Assembly: GCA_014607495.2 (NCBI GenBank)
Contig: CP053175.1
Location: 1,178,001 to 1,242,000, forward strand
Reading direction: 5' to 3'
Length of the DNA: 64,000 nucleotides
DNA from: Carposina sasakii
Taxonomy: Eukaryota > Arthropoda > Insecta > Lepidoptera > Carposinidae
Positions within the stretch are counted from its first letter, which is position 1. The number at the start of each line of letters is the position of its first letter. The translations under genes were made by a program, and so were the position numbers. Below, one piece after another: positions 1 through 10,518 of the stretch. The notes beneath the pieces were generated by a model that saw nothing but the letters and a program-made list of their open reading frames with translations, ran no database searches and was not told where the DNA came from.

Positions 1-963
1 ATGAAATACTTATTCCATGAAAAAACATCCAAGAGTGAAAAGTGTACCTTTTCACTCTGGACATAAAATCTTTATAGAATTAAAATCTACTTGTGTCAAA
101 ATGAAGTCAAATATTTTAATCTTGTCAATAACTAAATATTTGGTCCTCTATCTTTATCTTCTACATTATTTTATTATTGACTGCTTACATTACATATAAT
201 ATTTACTTTAGGCATCAAACAGTCTTTTCTTTACTATTGAGCATTATTTTCAAAAATAACGAAATATTAACCTGTTATTATAATTATTAAAATACATATT
301 TACTCATGCCATAAAGAAATGACGCATAGATATAGTTTAGTTAGTTATTTTAAGAGTCAATAGATGGCACTGTTCTATTCTCATACAGACCCACATAATT
401 GCAAATCATAATTGACTTGTAATACATGCCAAAATTATACACACAACGCATGCAAATTCATAAAAAAACATCGAGAATATACCCACTAGAGTGTGATAAT
501 TTCGACAAATACCTATGTAAAAAAGTATTTTACATAGGTATACCAACAATGTCAAAAGTAATGCACTACACACGTATTTACGTACTACTTGCCATCTTTA
601 AAGTTACATAAACTTAACCAAGAGTGCTATTTCATGTAATATCCATAAAACTGAAACTTCGTAGTAGGTATAAACTCAATGGGAAAGCCCATAGAAATCT
701 TCCTAGATTATAAAACAACGGTCAGTCTTGTCACTAAGATAGAAGCACTCTTAGTAATTCAGTTAGCTGGGTGACATTATATTCCATAGTTACTATAGGA
801 ATCTGTATTCACACTAAATCCACCCACTCACAAACCACAGTAAGCTCGACGCCTACTAGAAACACGTACAAAACACGCCGCCATTACGGTGCTTCAATGC
901 AGTGACAACACTTGTGTTGTTCTTTTTATAGAAAAAAAAACCATCACCAATATAATAGGTATT
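1..963. other. nanos 3' flank, probable 3' UTR
   Basis: AT-rich DNA downstream of the nanos stop codon (964-966, minus strand). Part of it is probably nanos 3' UTR. The short ORFs here are not supported as coding. I could not place a convincing polyadenylation signal. Confidence 0.4.
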
Positions 964-1072
964 TTAAAAACGACGCCTACCATTGCTTTTCACTCTTGTG
1001 TTCTTCAGGGTTATTGTGGTGGACTGCAGAGGTAGACCATTGTTGTGGTCACGGAGTACTGGACAGTAGGTG
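964..1072 (-). CDS. nos: nanos terminal coding exon
   Basis: Follows an ATTTCAG acceptor (1074-1073). The first base completes Ile353 and the next residues are T-Y-C-P, which supplies the last zinc ligand in the exact C-x7-H-x4-C spacing. The basic tail ends at a TAA (966-964). This match is the strongest proof of the splice model. Confidence 0.88.
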
Positions 1073-4000
1073 CTGAAATTATAGAAAAAACATACATTAG
1101 AAGTTGTTTTACTGCCCAGGAAGTCATTTTATGGGAATACTAGCGACCGCCCCTGCTTCGCATGGGTTCAGTGCTGATACTATACATATAAACCTACCTC
1201 TTGACTCACTCTATACATATGTATATTAAAGAAAATCGCATCAAAATCCGTTGCGTAGTTTGAAAGATCTAAGCATACATAGGGACAGACCATATTGGGG
1301 GAGGCCTATGACCAGCTGTGGACTTCTCAAGGCTGGGAATCATGATGATTCCTAGCGCTTCTTATACCACTGAATTTATTTCATTAACAGACTTTAAAAT
1401 ATACTAAAATTGTCACCTAGGCCTAGCTATACCCGAGAGTTGGCGTCAGGCATGCAGAGGGTAGTAAAACAAACGCTAAATCCCTGGCAATACGAGTTTC
1501 GAATGAAACCATATTGCGCCGACGCCATAAATAATGGGGGGCAGGAAAATGATGATAAAGACTTATTTTTGTAAATATTAATAAGAATTTTTTTTTTTAA
1601 ATCACCCAAGTGAGATTTGAACTCGCAACCTCTGGCATTCCGTGCATTGCTCTAACCAACTGAGCTATCGGGTCACTTAACTCGGATGACGAATTTTACC
1701 ATCTCTTTTAAATTACATTTTTGACTTATTTTTGTGTTTAAGTAAGTTAAAAATTAATGAATATAGGCAAATTATTATTATTATTAGTATAGCCTTTTAT
1801 TCTTAAATTTTACATTTACATTATATATTTACATTTTAAATGTTGTTAGTAGTGTTAGTTGAATGAACAAAAACTGTTAGTATTATTACGGACCCCAGTT
1901 TGGATATAGGCCTCCTCCAAAATGCAAAAAAAGGCAAATATAAACTTGTAAATATAAGAAACTACTCACATAGTATGAGCATCATCTCCAGTCATTCCAC
2001 ATGTAGAGCAAACATGGGATCGTAATATCGGGCAGGTGACTATGTGCTTGTTCCCAACCCTCTCCTTCACCGTATGTGACATATACACCATTGGAGTTTC
2101 ACCGTTCTTGCAGCAGAACATACACATCTTTCCACCTTGAGCCTTCTTTGATGCTCCCATGTGATGGTTTGAATGGAAATGGGATGGAGTATTTGGACGG
2201 TTAATGGTACGGTTAGGAGATTGGTTGAATTTGGGTGTAGAGTTAACTGAAAAAGTGGAATTAGAGAGAGGAGACATTCGGGAAAAGCTAGGCGAATTCG
2301 GCGATAGGTTTGTATAGTTTTTAATTGGAGTTCTAAATTCAAAAGGCTTTGCTTCTGTTGGGAAAAGTTCATATGTATTTGTGAACGTTGGATTTGGGGG
2401 TGTTCGTGAGATCATCATCAAATGTTCATCCTCAAATGACTTGGCTATCGGTGTCATAGGAAAATCAAACTGTTTCGGCTCTATAGGGATAAGTTTACGT
2501 CCCACTATTGGCCTTCGAAAACTGAAGGGAGTTTCGGCGATAGACCTGGTATCATTTTGCCTGGTACGCTGGGATAGGATTGAGGATATATCGGGGTAGG
2601 AGTCTGGTGAAGTGGAATCGGCTGAGCTTGATGACCTTCCCAATGAGGATAGGTTGAATGGTGACTGATCAACATTGAAGGGTGGTGTTTGGAAAATATC
2701 TGGAAAAGTAATATAATATTTTAGGTACTTATTTACTGGCTGTGCTGTTGCAGGATTTTAGTAGAAAACATGAGATGCATTTCCTTCTTTACTACATGTA
2801 GGAATTGAGCGAATTACGGGTGTTTCCATGGGAATGAGACATCTGACCCCCGATGCTATACATGGCTGTAATGATCTCCTTCATGATCTTGCAGTTTAGG
2901 CTACCTCATTTTGAGAACAGCTGTGTTAATATGTATTTATTTATGTAGGTAAGAACAAAGTAAATATTAGAACATCTCAAAAGGCATTTTTAGGTATATT
3001 TTCTATGTATTTTTATTCAGTCTCTATAAAAATGAAGCTAGGTAAGTACCCTAAATGGTTTGCTAGTCTATTTAGGATGAAGCCAATGGCCAAATCTCAC
3101 AGAATAAAACCCCATAGTACCATCTTATTTCTCAGAGAACAAATGCACATCAAACACCATACATACAATAATAGACCTTAATTATACTAGCACAACACAT
3201 AGGAACAGGCAAAGTAGGCAAAAGTTTTCATCAACTTAGTTTTTTAGTTGATTAATAAATGAAAACATAAACAAATGGGAAACCTAATGAAATTGAAACT
3301 TTAATTGACTATTTATAATAGAAATCATAATAGTATAACCTTCTAGGACTTACCATTTTCATTGGGTTTGGAAAATAGCCTGTTCATTTCATTACTGTAA
3401 TCCAATGTATTCTTTACTGGGTACATTTTGACCTGAAATTTCACAATAGATTTAGGTTTACATGTGTTTTAGTCATATTACAAACATTTTAAATGTATTT
3501 TAGCAATTCTCTTACATAAAATTTTTAATTTGCGCGACCATCGGACAACACAACGAATAGGTACCTACTACGACATGAAATGAAAAATGCGTATGTCAGT
3601 GCGTAGGCGCTCTACAGATTTTTCATTCATAAAAACTTGAGATACTATTAAAAGTGTTTTTGTATAACAAATCGGAAAAATTATATGAATAAAGATAAAA
3701 AATATTGCTATAATTTATTTACGATTACGTTAAACCAAACCCTGGATAAACGTTATTTTTCGTTTACTATTTACACGGAAGTTAGGTAAACGGGAATTAA
3801 AAAAGGCGGCTAATTCATAATAGAAACACTAAAAACGCCTGGCTATTTTCGCGACTTCGTTCATTTCGTCCACGTAGATTAAGAGCCAGCAGTCAAATAA
3901 AAGTCCCACGGTTGCTCCGCCCACATACCCCGCCACCCGCAATGCAAGGATACGCGTTAAGATCTGCGTAGTGTTAAAATTCGAAATTCGCGCGCTTTCG

Positions 4001-7000
4001 AGCAGGCGGGTCAACGCTAGGTCAAACGCAGAGAACATAAAAACCCATAGAGTCGTTATTATAATTGATATCAATTTTTTTTTTTATTTTATTTATTTTT
4101 GTTTGCAAAATACAATTAAATTAAAATAATCAATTTATTAATAAGTAATATAAGTATGTTAAAAAATCATTCATACAATAGAACACATTACCTGCATTCA
4201 TCCAATTACATTGCATTCTACCATTCATCCAATGCAACAAGTATTAGGAAGTTTTGAATAAAACGGATTAATGGTACTAGAGTGGATACCATGTATCGGC
4301 AAGCGCAGCGTGGGAAGGCCACCCGCGAGGTGGACGGATGACCTGGTCAAGGTTGCGGGCGTCGGTTGGATGCAGGCTGCTTCCGACCGATCGGAGTGGA
4401 GGTTGTTGGGGGAGGCCTATGTCCAACAGTGGACTTCTCAGGGCTGTAAATGATGAATGGTACTCGTAGATATCAAAGATTTATTTTATATATCACAAAA
4501 AATAGTATCCGATACATATGTGAAATGGGACCAATTTACTCATGTAGATCGCTTTTAAAAAGGCTTTTAGGTGAGTCAATATGTTAAAATGTTACAAGTA
4601 GTAACTTAACAAATTTTAATATTAAGATGATTATGTAAAAAATGCCGTTTCATTTAGGTAAATTGCTGTATGTTAAATATAAATAGTAGGTGTTTTTTAA
4701 AAATAAAGGGTTAACAGGTATGTATAATGTGCATTCGCAATATTAGCTGTGCATAAATAAAAAAAACTTTATTTAAAGATAAATAGCGGTATGCGTATGC
4801 CACAAATATAAATTGCAGTTTGATAAGCAATATTCTCATTTGAGGATTTTGCTGTGCAGTCAGTAATTTTTATATGAATTCCAATTATTTGTGACAAAAA
4901 AAATCATTTTATTTGATGTGCGTTTAAATACTATACAATTAAATTAAATGATTTTTCTTACTAATCCTCTACACTCCCCAAGAAATATATATGTACTATT
5001 TACCTTATACAGTAAAATACCTTCTGTTCTATGCTCCACCTCATCAGTTACCATCAAACTGTCAATCGGAGAGCTAAAATATGAAATGAGTTTAAAAATA
5101 TCAAAAAAGTTTTAGTAGCCAAAAGTGAAAACAAGTGAGCAAAAAACAACAAAATTATAGCAGGTAGGTAGGTTCTCACTCACTTTTCTTCAAACATTAC
5201 AGGTGGTATTATTTCGGTATAAACTTTGACGGGCGACTCCAGGACTTTTTGTTCGGCACAATTGGTTTGAATTCTATAAACAAAATATTGTAGATAAGGA
5301 ACTGCTGCCGAAGATGCTACGTAGTAAGTAAAGATGGGTCGGATTAGGTAAAAATCGTACCTGTTCGACCTAATACATACTAATATTTATGCAATATGGC
5401 CGTTCCATTACTGTGATCCATTACGTATTAGATAAATACGTAGAATCTTTATTCGGTGAATATTTAGTATCGGTTTTCGGTGAATGATCCATTATGTAAT
5501 AAATACCTACGTAAAAAGAATAGTTGTGGAAATAGAAAATATCGTGATAATAGCGAAATGAATTTTTTATATTAGGTTAAATTTTTAATATTTAGTTAAA
5601 TTGTTTTTAGTTTGTGTCAAATATTTTGTTTAAATAAAGGATTTTTATTTTGTAAAAAAAAAGGAAAAAAAAAGTCTTGTCTGTACCCGACGATACGAAC
5701 CAGGAATATCTGGTTTTCGACTCCGCCGATGTAACCGCTGGGCTATTATAAACTTGTTAGAAATGGTGAAAATTACCTTCATATTCTAATGATATTGTAG
5801 TATTTTTGCTAAATAATAAAGTTGAAACTTATAGTCTATGCCTTACGGTTGATTTCTCATAATAAGATGATATTTTATGCGATACCTAATACCTAATGTC
5901 ATCTTGTATCTGAATGCTGGGCCGTAAAGAAGAAGGATAAAAATCAATTCCATGTAAGCAAGATGAGAATGTTGAGATGGATGTGTGGAGTTACAAGAAT
6001 GGATAAAATAAGAAATGTGTATATAAGAGGAAGTTTGAAAGTTGCGCCGATCACAGACAAGTTACGAAGTAACCGTCTGTCTTGGTACGGGCATGTAAAG
6101 CTATATTATGAGTCTATGATGTAAAGCGACGGGATGAAAGGCATATTTTACAGAGAGCTTTGTGCATGAGTGTGGATGGATATAAAGAAAAGAAAGTAGA
6201 CCAAAGAAATGTTGGATGGACTGTGTGAGGGAGGATATGCGTGTACTGGGAGTGAGCCATGAGATGACGGATAATAGGGATGAATGGAATAAAAGTACAT
6301 ATTGTGCCGACCCCAAATAAATGGGAACAGGGCAGGAAGATGATGATGACCTAATCACGTTGTATTAGGTACCGACTAGTATTGAAAAATACCTAATCCA
6401 CATACCTATTCCAATATTTATGCCTCACCTGTAGTAGTAAGTAAGTTCCTTAGGGGTGAAAGATATTGTACCTACATATACTCGTAAATGTATATAAAAT
6501 TTGTATATGTGCTTCATGTGTAAAGCAGTGCGCTTATAGAATACTTCTCATGCTGTGTGTGTGATTTCGGAACTAATTTCTTTTGTAGACTTTTACATAG
6601 ATAAACAAAGCAACTAGCGCCATCGTTCAAAGGAATTCTACCAATTTATAAAGGTGAAAGTTTGTATGTGTGTGAGTGTGTATGTTTGTTACTTCATCAC
6701 GCAAAATCCTGAAATGTATGGAACAGCTGATTTTTTTCACTATATCGGAGTTGGCCCCATAGTGAAAGTTGTTTCTTTTTACTTTCCTAGTTTCGTGTCA
6801 AAGGCAAATCACTAATTTCGGAAAGACCTTATATTAGCTTAGGTACGTATCAGAATAACACATTATACTTTTTATCCCGGGTAAATATTTTATCCCGTAA
6901 TTTCGACATTTTGTTTTTTCTCCTGTCCATTATAAAATGCATTCTCAGCACTAAACTTTACATACTTACTAATTATGATTATAGCTACTTACACCTTTGA

Positions 7001-7081
7001 TTCTCTCCCCTTTTTAGAAAATTCTCTCCAACGTTGAGCCATCTTCCTTTTGGAAACATATTTTTTAGTTTTATTTCCCAT
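964..7081 (-). CDS. nos: Nanos-type RNA-binding zinc finger protein (six coding exons)
   Basis: Translational repressor of the Nanos family, which binds mRNA together with Pumilio in germ cells and embryos. I join exons 7081-6993, 5273-5184, 5073-5004, 3432-3354, 2699-1970 and 1072-964. Every junction has GT/AG sites and matching phase, giving 388 residues. The C-terminus carries both Nanos zinc knuckles: Cys302, Cys305, His318, Cys332, then Cys340, Cys343, His351 and Cys356, the last one supplied by the final exon. The tail of the first knuckle (13 residues between His318 and Cys332) is longer than the usual 10 or so. The N-terminus is basic (residues 4-25) and the middle is rich in Ser, Pro, Asn and Thr, typical of the poorly conserved part of Nanos. 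The start is the ATG at 7081-7079; an in-frame ATG at 7156-7154 would add 25 residues. Bombyx has several nanos paralogues; which one this matches cannot be told here. Confidence 0.88.
1135..1290 (-). repeat. dispersed repeat with 'antenna' phrases common in Lepidoptera
   Basis: Inverted copy of a dispersed repeat whose better copies are at 35940-36140, 41795-42030 and 61475-61735. It shares the phrase about a bright GC-rich end and the 'aaatccgtt' core. Confidence 0.4.
1293..1345 (+). repeat. LINE 3' tail fragment (family B)
   Basis: Contains the tail phrase that encodes the GEAYVQQW-like end of a lepidopteran LINE ORF (gggggaggcctatg, then a variant of cagctgtggacttctc). It lies in the last nanos intron. 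Confidence 0.45.
1427..1555 (+). repeat. RTE-like LINE tail fragment
   Basis: Ends with 'gccgacgccataaataatgg' followed by 'gggcaggaaaatgatgatg'-like sequence, matching the 3' end of the better preserved LINE fragment at 5921-6345. Confidence 0.4.
1603..1675 (-). tRNA. degenerate tRNA-like sequence (tRNA pseudogene or SINE head)
   Basis: On the minus strand there is a D-arm with GCTC/GAGC pairing, a B-box-like GAGTTCAAATC T-loop, and an acceptor stem with six of seven pairs. The anticodon arm does not fold into a 5-bp stem with a 7-base loop, and the T-stem has a mismatch. A working tRNA is therefore unlikely. Confidence 0.4.
1970..2699 (-). CDS. nos: nanos coding exon 5 (linker, first knuckle and most of second)
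   Basis: A 730-base exon with a TTTCCAG acceptor and a GTGAGT donor. It carries the Ser/Pro/Asn-rich linker (residues 111-300) and the zinc finger up to the His of knuckle 2 (residues 301-352). The open frame runs four bases past the donor into a TGA, so the unspliced ORF is misleading. Confidence 0.9.
2840..2930 (+). repeat. repeat family A, 3' half
   Basis: Family A is the commonest repeat in the window. Its 5' half contains 'catcagctgcatctccttcc' and its 3' half 'tgatcctgcagttctggcta' then 'cacagccgtgtat'. This copy has only the 3' half. The element has no coding capacity that I can see. Confidence 0.6.
3354..3432 (-). CDS. nos: nanos coding exon 4
   Basis: Seventy-nine bases between a TTTCAG acceptor and a GTAAGT donor. 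Reads from phase 0, residues 84-109. It contains an ATG at 3426-3424 that could act as an internal start, giving a shorter 303-residue protein with the same zinc finger. Confidence 0.82.
3829..4060. other. GC-rich, CpG-dense island in nanos intron 3
   Basis: About 230 bases clearly richer in G+C and CpG than the surrounding AT-rich intron. It is open in one minus-strand frame for 81 codons without a normal start and with no recognisable domain, so I do not call a gene. It could be an internal promoter or an old repeat. Confidence 0.35.
4271..4456 (+). pseudogene. C-terminal fragment of a LINE ORF2
   Basis: Open for 60 codons and reads as the end of a lepidopteran endonuclease/reverse-transcriptase: GRPPARWTDDLVKVAG, then WMQAASDR and GEAYVQQWTS before the stop. 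The catalytic domains are absent, so this is a 5'-truncated insertion in nanos intron 3. The same tail lies inverted at 18815-18925. Confidence 0.75.
5004..5073 (-). CDS. nos: nanos coding exon 3
   Basis: Seventy bases between a TTTTAG acceptor and a GTAAAT donor. It encodes residues 61-83 and is separated from exon 2 by an intron of only 110 bases, so the pair looks like ordinary host gene structure. Confidence 0.78.
5184..5273 (-). CDS. nos: nanos coding exon 2
   Basis: Ninety bases, open in one frame only, between an AG acceptor (5275-5274) and a GTGAGT donor. It encodes residues 31-59 and completes codon 30 and begins codon 60. No standard start is needed because exon 1 fits its phase exactly. 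Confidence 0.78.
5685..5760 (-). repeat. tRNA-derived SINE-like fragment
   Basis: The minus strand reads 'tagcccagcggttac' and, about 40 bases on, a B-box-like 'ggttcgtatcg'. It borders an A-rich run (plus strand 5655-5675). It lies in nanos intron 1 and looks like a SINE head. Confidence 0.4.
5921..6345 (+). pseudogene. decayed RTE-like LINE, 3' end of ORF
   Basis: Two frames together give the typical end of this LINE class: KMRMLRWMCGVTRMDKIRN, RLSWYGHV, RRDERHILQRAL and RPKKCWMDCVREDMR (read through small frame breaks), then a 'cgaccccaaataaatgggaa' tail and GATGATGAT. No reverse-transcriptase catalytic motif remains. It lies in nanos intron 1, same strand as its tail copies at 1427 and inverted at 46128. 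Confidence 0.7.
6993..7081 (-). CDS. nos: nanos coding exon 1
   Basis: Encodes residues 1-29 plus two bases of Val30. The donor after 6993 reads GTAAGT. The protein start is strongly basic (KTKKY, SKRK, SKKGR). An upstream in-frame ATG at 7156-7154 is possible; a stop lies in frame above it. Confidence 0.72.
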
Positions 7082-7261
7082 TAGTCCGAACTCAATCGAG
7101 TAATACCTACACCGCAAGATAATAAAAAATGCCACTGCCGTGGGCGAAAGCGACATAGACCCTACGTCGTCGGCGCACAGCGCGGTACTGAGCGTCAGCG
7201 GGCACGAAGTTACTATTTAACGCTTTTCTGTAAGCATTAGAGTAGAATATCGCTTGCACGC

Positions 7262-7285
7262 TAAACAACTGATTGAGCTCAGAAG
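7262..7285 (-). promoter_or_regulatory. possible nanos initiator region
   Basis: On the minus strand an arthropod-type initiator word (TCAGT, about 7267-7271) lies roughly 190 bases upstream of the exon 1 ATG. There is no good TATA box at -30, only an AT-rich stretch further up. This is a guess from a short motif. Confidence 0.2.
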
Positions 7286-7639
7286 TAAAGAGCGTAAGTA
7301 TCAAAAAGATTTTTATTAATTGTGTGTTCAATTATGATTGTTTTTTAATTTTGGCTTTACAAAAGTTTACTATCATTATTATCTTGACATCCGAATTTAT
7401 TTTAAACGCCTACCTCATGTAATAGCCGAAATAAAAGTAAAAATGACTAAAAAACATGTCGATTTCAAAAAACAAAACTATCGAGCGAAAATCATTAAAT
7501 CATGTTTTTGGTTTTACATGACATAGTTAAGGGTACTAAGAATATAGTGTAATAGTCTCACATTAAACAAACATGCACCCGTTTCAGCATATTTCATCAA
7601 AAAGATGCTAAATAAGGTCTGCCTCCTCTTAATCAGATA

Positions 7640-8095
7640 TATATACTAGTATGTAGACAGCACAGCCACCTTAAAACCCTTCTCTTGCCATTTTCTAGCC
7701 TATCACTACCTTAACAATGAACTCGGCAGCCAGTAGGTACCTTGAAACGAATAGCAAGTTAGCTAGGGCAGTCACCACAAAAATCCGTCTCAAGCCTTCA
7801 TAGACTATTCCTGGGAAACCTTAGGAAACTATGGGAAGGAAGGCATAAGCGGCAGGCAGTAACCTGAAACTAAGTGCATGTAGTAGAAAAGAGCTGGCAG
7901 AATGATAACATAACTTTCTAGTTTTATCACCATTATAACAAAGAAGTCGGCAGTAGTATCTAGAAAAGAAAGCAAGTTGTAGAGCTTGCAGCCACTTTAA
8001 AACCCTACTTTCCATCCTATCACCAGCATGGGAAAGATGGAAGTCGACAGTCAGTACCTTGAAACGGAGAAATTCAAGCACCAGTCATGGACGCT
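7640..8095. repeat. local imperfect duplication
   Basis: A unit containing 'cagccac(c/t)ttaaaaccct', then 'tatcac', then 'tcggcag...cagta' and 'ccttgaaacg' occurs near 7668-7755 and again near 7985-8070, with a partial third version between them. No gene is evident, though one frame (8087-8362) is open for 91 codons. Confidence 0.4.
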
Positions 8096-8739
8096 CCACA
8101 TTTCACAAGAGACACTCAGCGAGAATCACAGCGAAAATCTGGCGATAACTTCTTTCTCGATCAAAAACCCTTGAAATCCTGGACAATTCCATTCGCCTCC
8201 AACTCAGATAAAATGAAACTTACATCGAGATTTCCTCAGGGATCTTCAAATTTCAATAGACTGGCGCAAATATCCCCTCATCATCATCAGCTTACCTTAA
8301 AGTATTTCCCGAGTTTCACCATTAAAAACACTAAACAAACTAGATCGACAAAAAGTAATTAAATTCACACACACGTCTTATCACGTTGAAATTTCACCGG
8401 CGAATGAAATAAAAAAAATATTTTTGTTTTCATTGAGTTGCATCAAAGGATGCCGCAAAATCCCTGTTGGATTAGTGGCAGGGTTGCCACCTTTTCTTTT
8501 TGCATTTAAAGTACATTGGCTATTATAGGTAAGAAAAAAAGTATATAGTATCAAAATAAAGTACCTACAATTTATTTTTTCTTATTATTATATTTAAAAA
8601 CATATTCGCTATATTTATAGCGTTATATTCACCGCATCAATTGTTACTAAGTGCATCTACATATATAGTAAGCGGTATCTACATTGGTTCTCAAAGTAAG
8701 TATTATTACAGATATAGCAGTGCGAGCGCAGCGAGCGCG

Positions 8740-8870
8740 AAATTTTTACGGCTTTTTGGCACGCAAGTTGCCATTTACTTCTGGAAAACGCAGGCTCTAT
8801 GGAAAATTTGTGACGATCACTAATGTATCATGGAATGTGATGCGGGTGAAGCGAACGAGAAATGTTTACC
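8740..8870 (+). repeat. dispersed repeat, copy 1 of a direct pair
   Basis: Shares 'ttggca..cAagttgcca', 'gcaggctct' and 'cgaacgagaa' in the same order with 9200-9340. The two copies flank the inverted-repeat element at 8904-9114. Confidence 0.5.
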
Positions 8871-8903
8871 ACTTTTTACTGTAAAAGCTTAGTTACTTCT
8901 TAT

Positions 8904-9114
8904 GCTGGCTTCTCACGGCGCGAGATGTCACAAGTCGCACCGGGCCAGCTCGCACTTATGCGCCTTGTGAAGGTAATGGCTCAAGGCGACGCGGGCTAGT
9001 GCGTACAAGCTCATCTGATCCGCTTGAAGTCGGTAGCTCGCCTGTTGGTACATGCCATGTCAAATCAGCTCGGCGCGATGCCACTTGTGATATCTCGCGC
9101 CATGAGAAGCCAGC
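8904..9114. mobile_element. 211-bp terminal-inverted-repeat element
   Basis: The left end 'gctggcttctcacggcgcga' is repeated inverted at the right end (9070-9114) with few changes over about 40 bases. It is unusually GC-rich for this DNA. I see no clear target duplication. Non-coding. Confidence 0.6.
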
Positions 9115-9199
9115 TTTAAAAAGTATATAGGCAGGCACTAACAAGAAGTAATATTCTTGCTTTAAGCACTTTAGGGGAAGCTCGCTTCACTCACGCTAC

Positions 9200-9340
9200 G
9201 AGTGAAACGAGCGCGAAATTTGTATGGTTTTTGGCATATAAGTTGCCAATTACCTCTGGAAATGCAGGCTCTACTAAGAAATTGTGGCGATCGCTAAAGC
9301 ATTATGGAAATGTTGACGCCAACCAAGCGAACGAGAATAG
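9200..9340 (+). repeat. dispersed repeat, copy 2 of a direct pair
   Basis: Second copy of the unit at 8740-8870; it has 'gttttttggcatataagttg'-like start (9227 on), 'gcaggctcta' and 'gcgaacgagaat'. Confidence 0.5.
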
Positions 9341-9557
9341 GGAATATGCGTCTGACACGAAAACATTTTATTCGAAAGATATTACAAATACAAACCGAAT
9401 AGTGTAAAAATAACATCAATCGGTTAGTAAATACCAAAGTTACAGGAGTTACTTTACCCATATTTTAAATTATCTCATTGATTTAATAAATAGTTTATTA
9501 ATATCTGCACCTATTAATAAATAATTTTTATTGACAACAATACACAAAACATAAATT

Positions 9558-9800
9558 ATAGTCCACTGCTGGACGTAGGCCTCCCCCAGGGCACGCCACA
9601 AGACCACACCATGGGGGTATTTGCCCATAGTCACCACGCTGGGCAGGCGGGTTAGTGACCGCACTTTGTACTTTAGACTATGTTGTCAACACGGGAGGCG
9701 CTGCTGCCCACCTCCCGGAAACCCTTAATCGCCTCGTACGATACCCACGGGCAGACATGGGGTGGTACGAATTCTACTCTGCCGGCACCACGCGGCCAGT
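9558..9800 (-). repeat. repeat family B, near-full copy
   Basis: Begins (plus strand) with 'agtccactgctggacgtagg' and runs through 'cacgctgggcaggcggg', 'cctcccggaaacccttaatc' and 'gggcagacatggggtggt'. Other copies are at 15880, 24685, 32030, 36150 and 43597. Non-coding; the short ORFs are incidental. Confidence 0.65.
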
Positions 9801-10518
9801 ACGTAAAATATAAAAATGAAATAAAATAATCATGCAATTACACTATTGTTTACCATTTTGTTACTATAACTACCTACCTATATTTTAGTATTTTATTAAT
9901 CTCACACGAGAATCTATATTTTTGCTTACACATGTTATATCAGTGGCCCCGTATCATTAATGTGGCGATAACTACGGCCGTGATCATGGGTACAGCGGGA
10001 TGCGTAGATCGGGGTGGCTAAATTTTTAACTATGAAATGGCGTAATTTATTATAAAACATTCCATTCTATCGAATTAATCAGATTTTCCCTGGCGTAAAA
10101 ATCCCCGGACGCCCTCTAAACTAGGACAAATCCGGGGAAACCCGGACGGATGGCAGCCCTACTTAAGACTAAACTTTTCAAAATTCCAAAGAAATCAAAT
10201 CATACGAAATAAAAGCCCTCTACGCATTATCCATCCGTGCTGGACGTCCGTGCACGATGCACGATGAAAAACGGTAATGCATAGGCTTGCTGGACGACAA
10301 TAATTATTATTATTACCGTGATGGACTCGCACGACCAATTTTTTATCCAACAAGCCCCCCACTACTACTTGCACGACGTGCGGCTGGATAGTGTGTAGCC
10401 CTGACGTACGTCAGTTCAGTCGGGCATCGTGCGTGCTTGGTTGTGCGTAGACTTGACGTCCGTCAAATAACCAGTGCGTGATAAATTTTTGAAGCGTAAA
10501 CACGTAAACGCTTTCAAA

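Noticed and set aside
1603..1675. Functional tRNA gene on the minus strand
   Set aside because: The anticodon arm does not fold and the T-stem has a mismatch; kept only as a tRNA-like sequence.
3829..4074. 81-codon minus-strand ORF as a small gene
   Set aside because: It starts at a non-ATG codon, has no recognisable features and lies inside a nanos intron.
8087..8362. 91-codon ORF as a gene
   Set aside because: It overlaps the end of a local duplication, shows no domain or signal and the frame looks random in composition.
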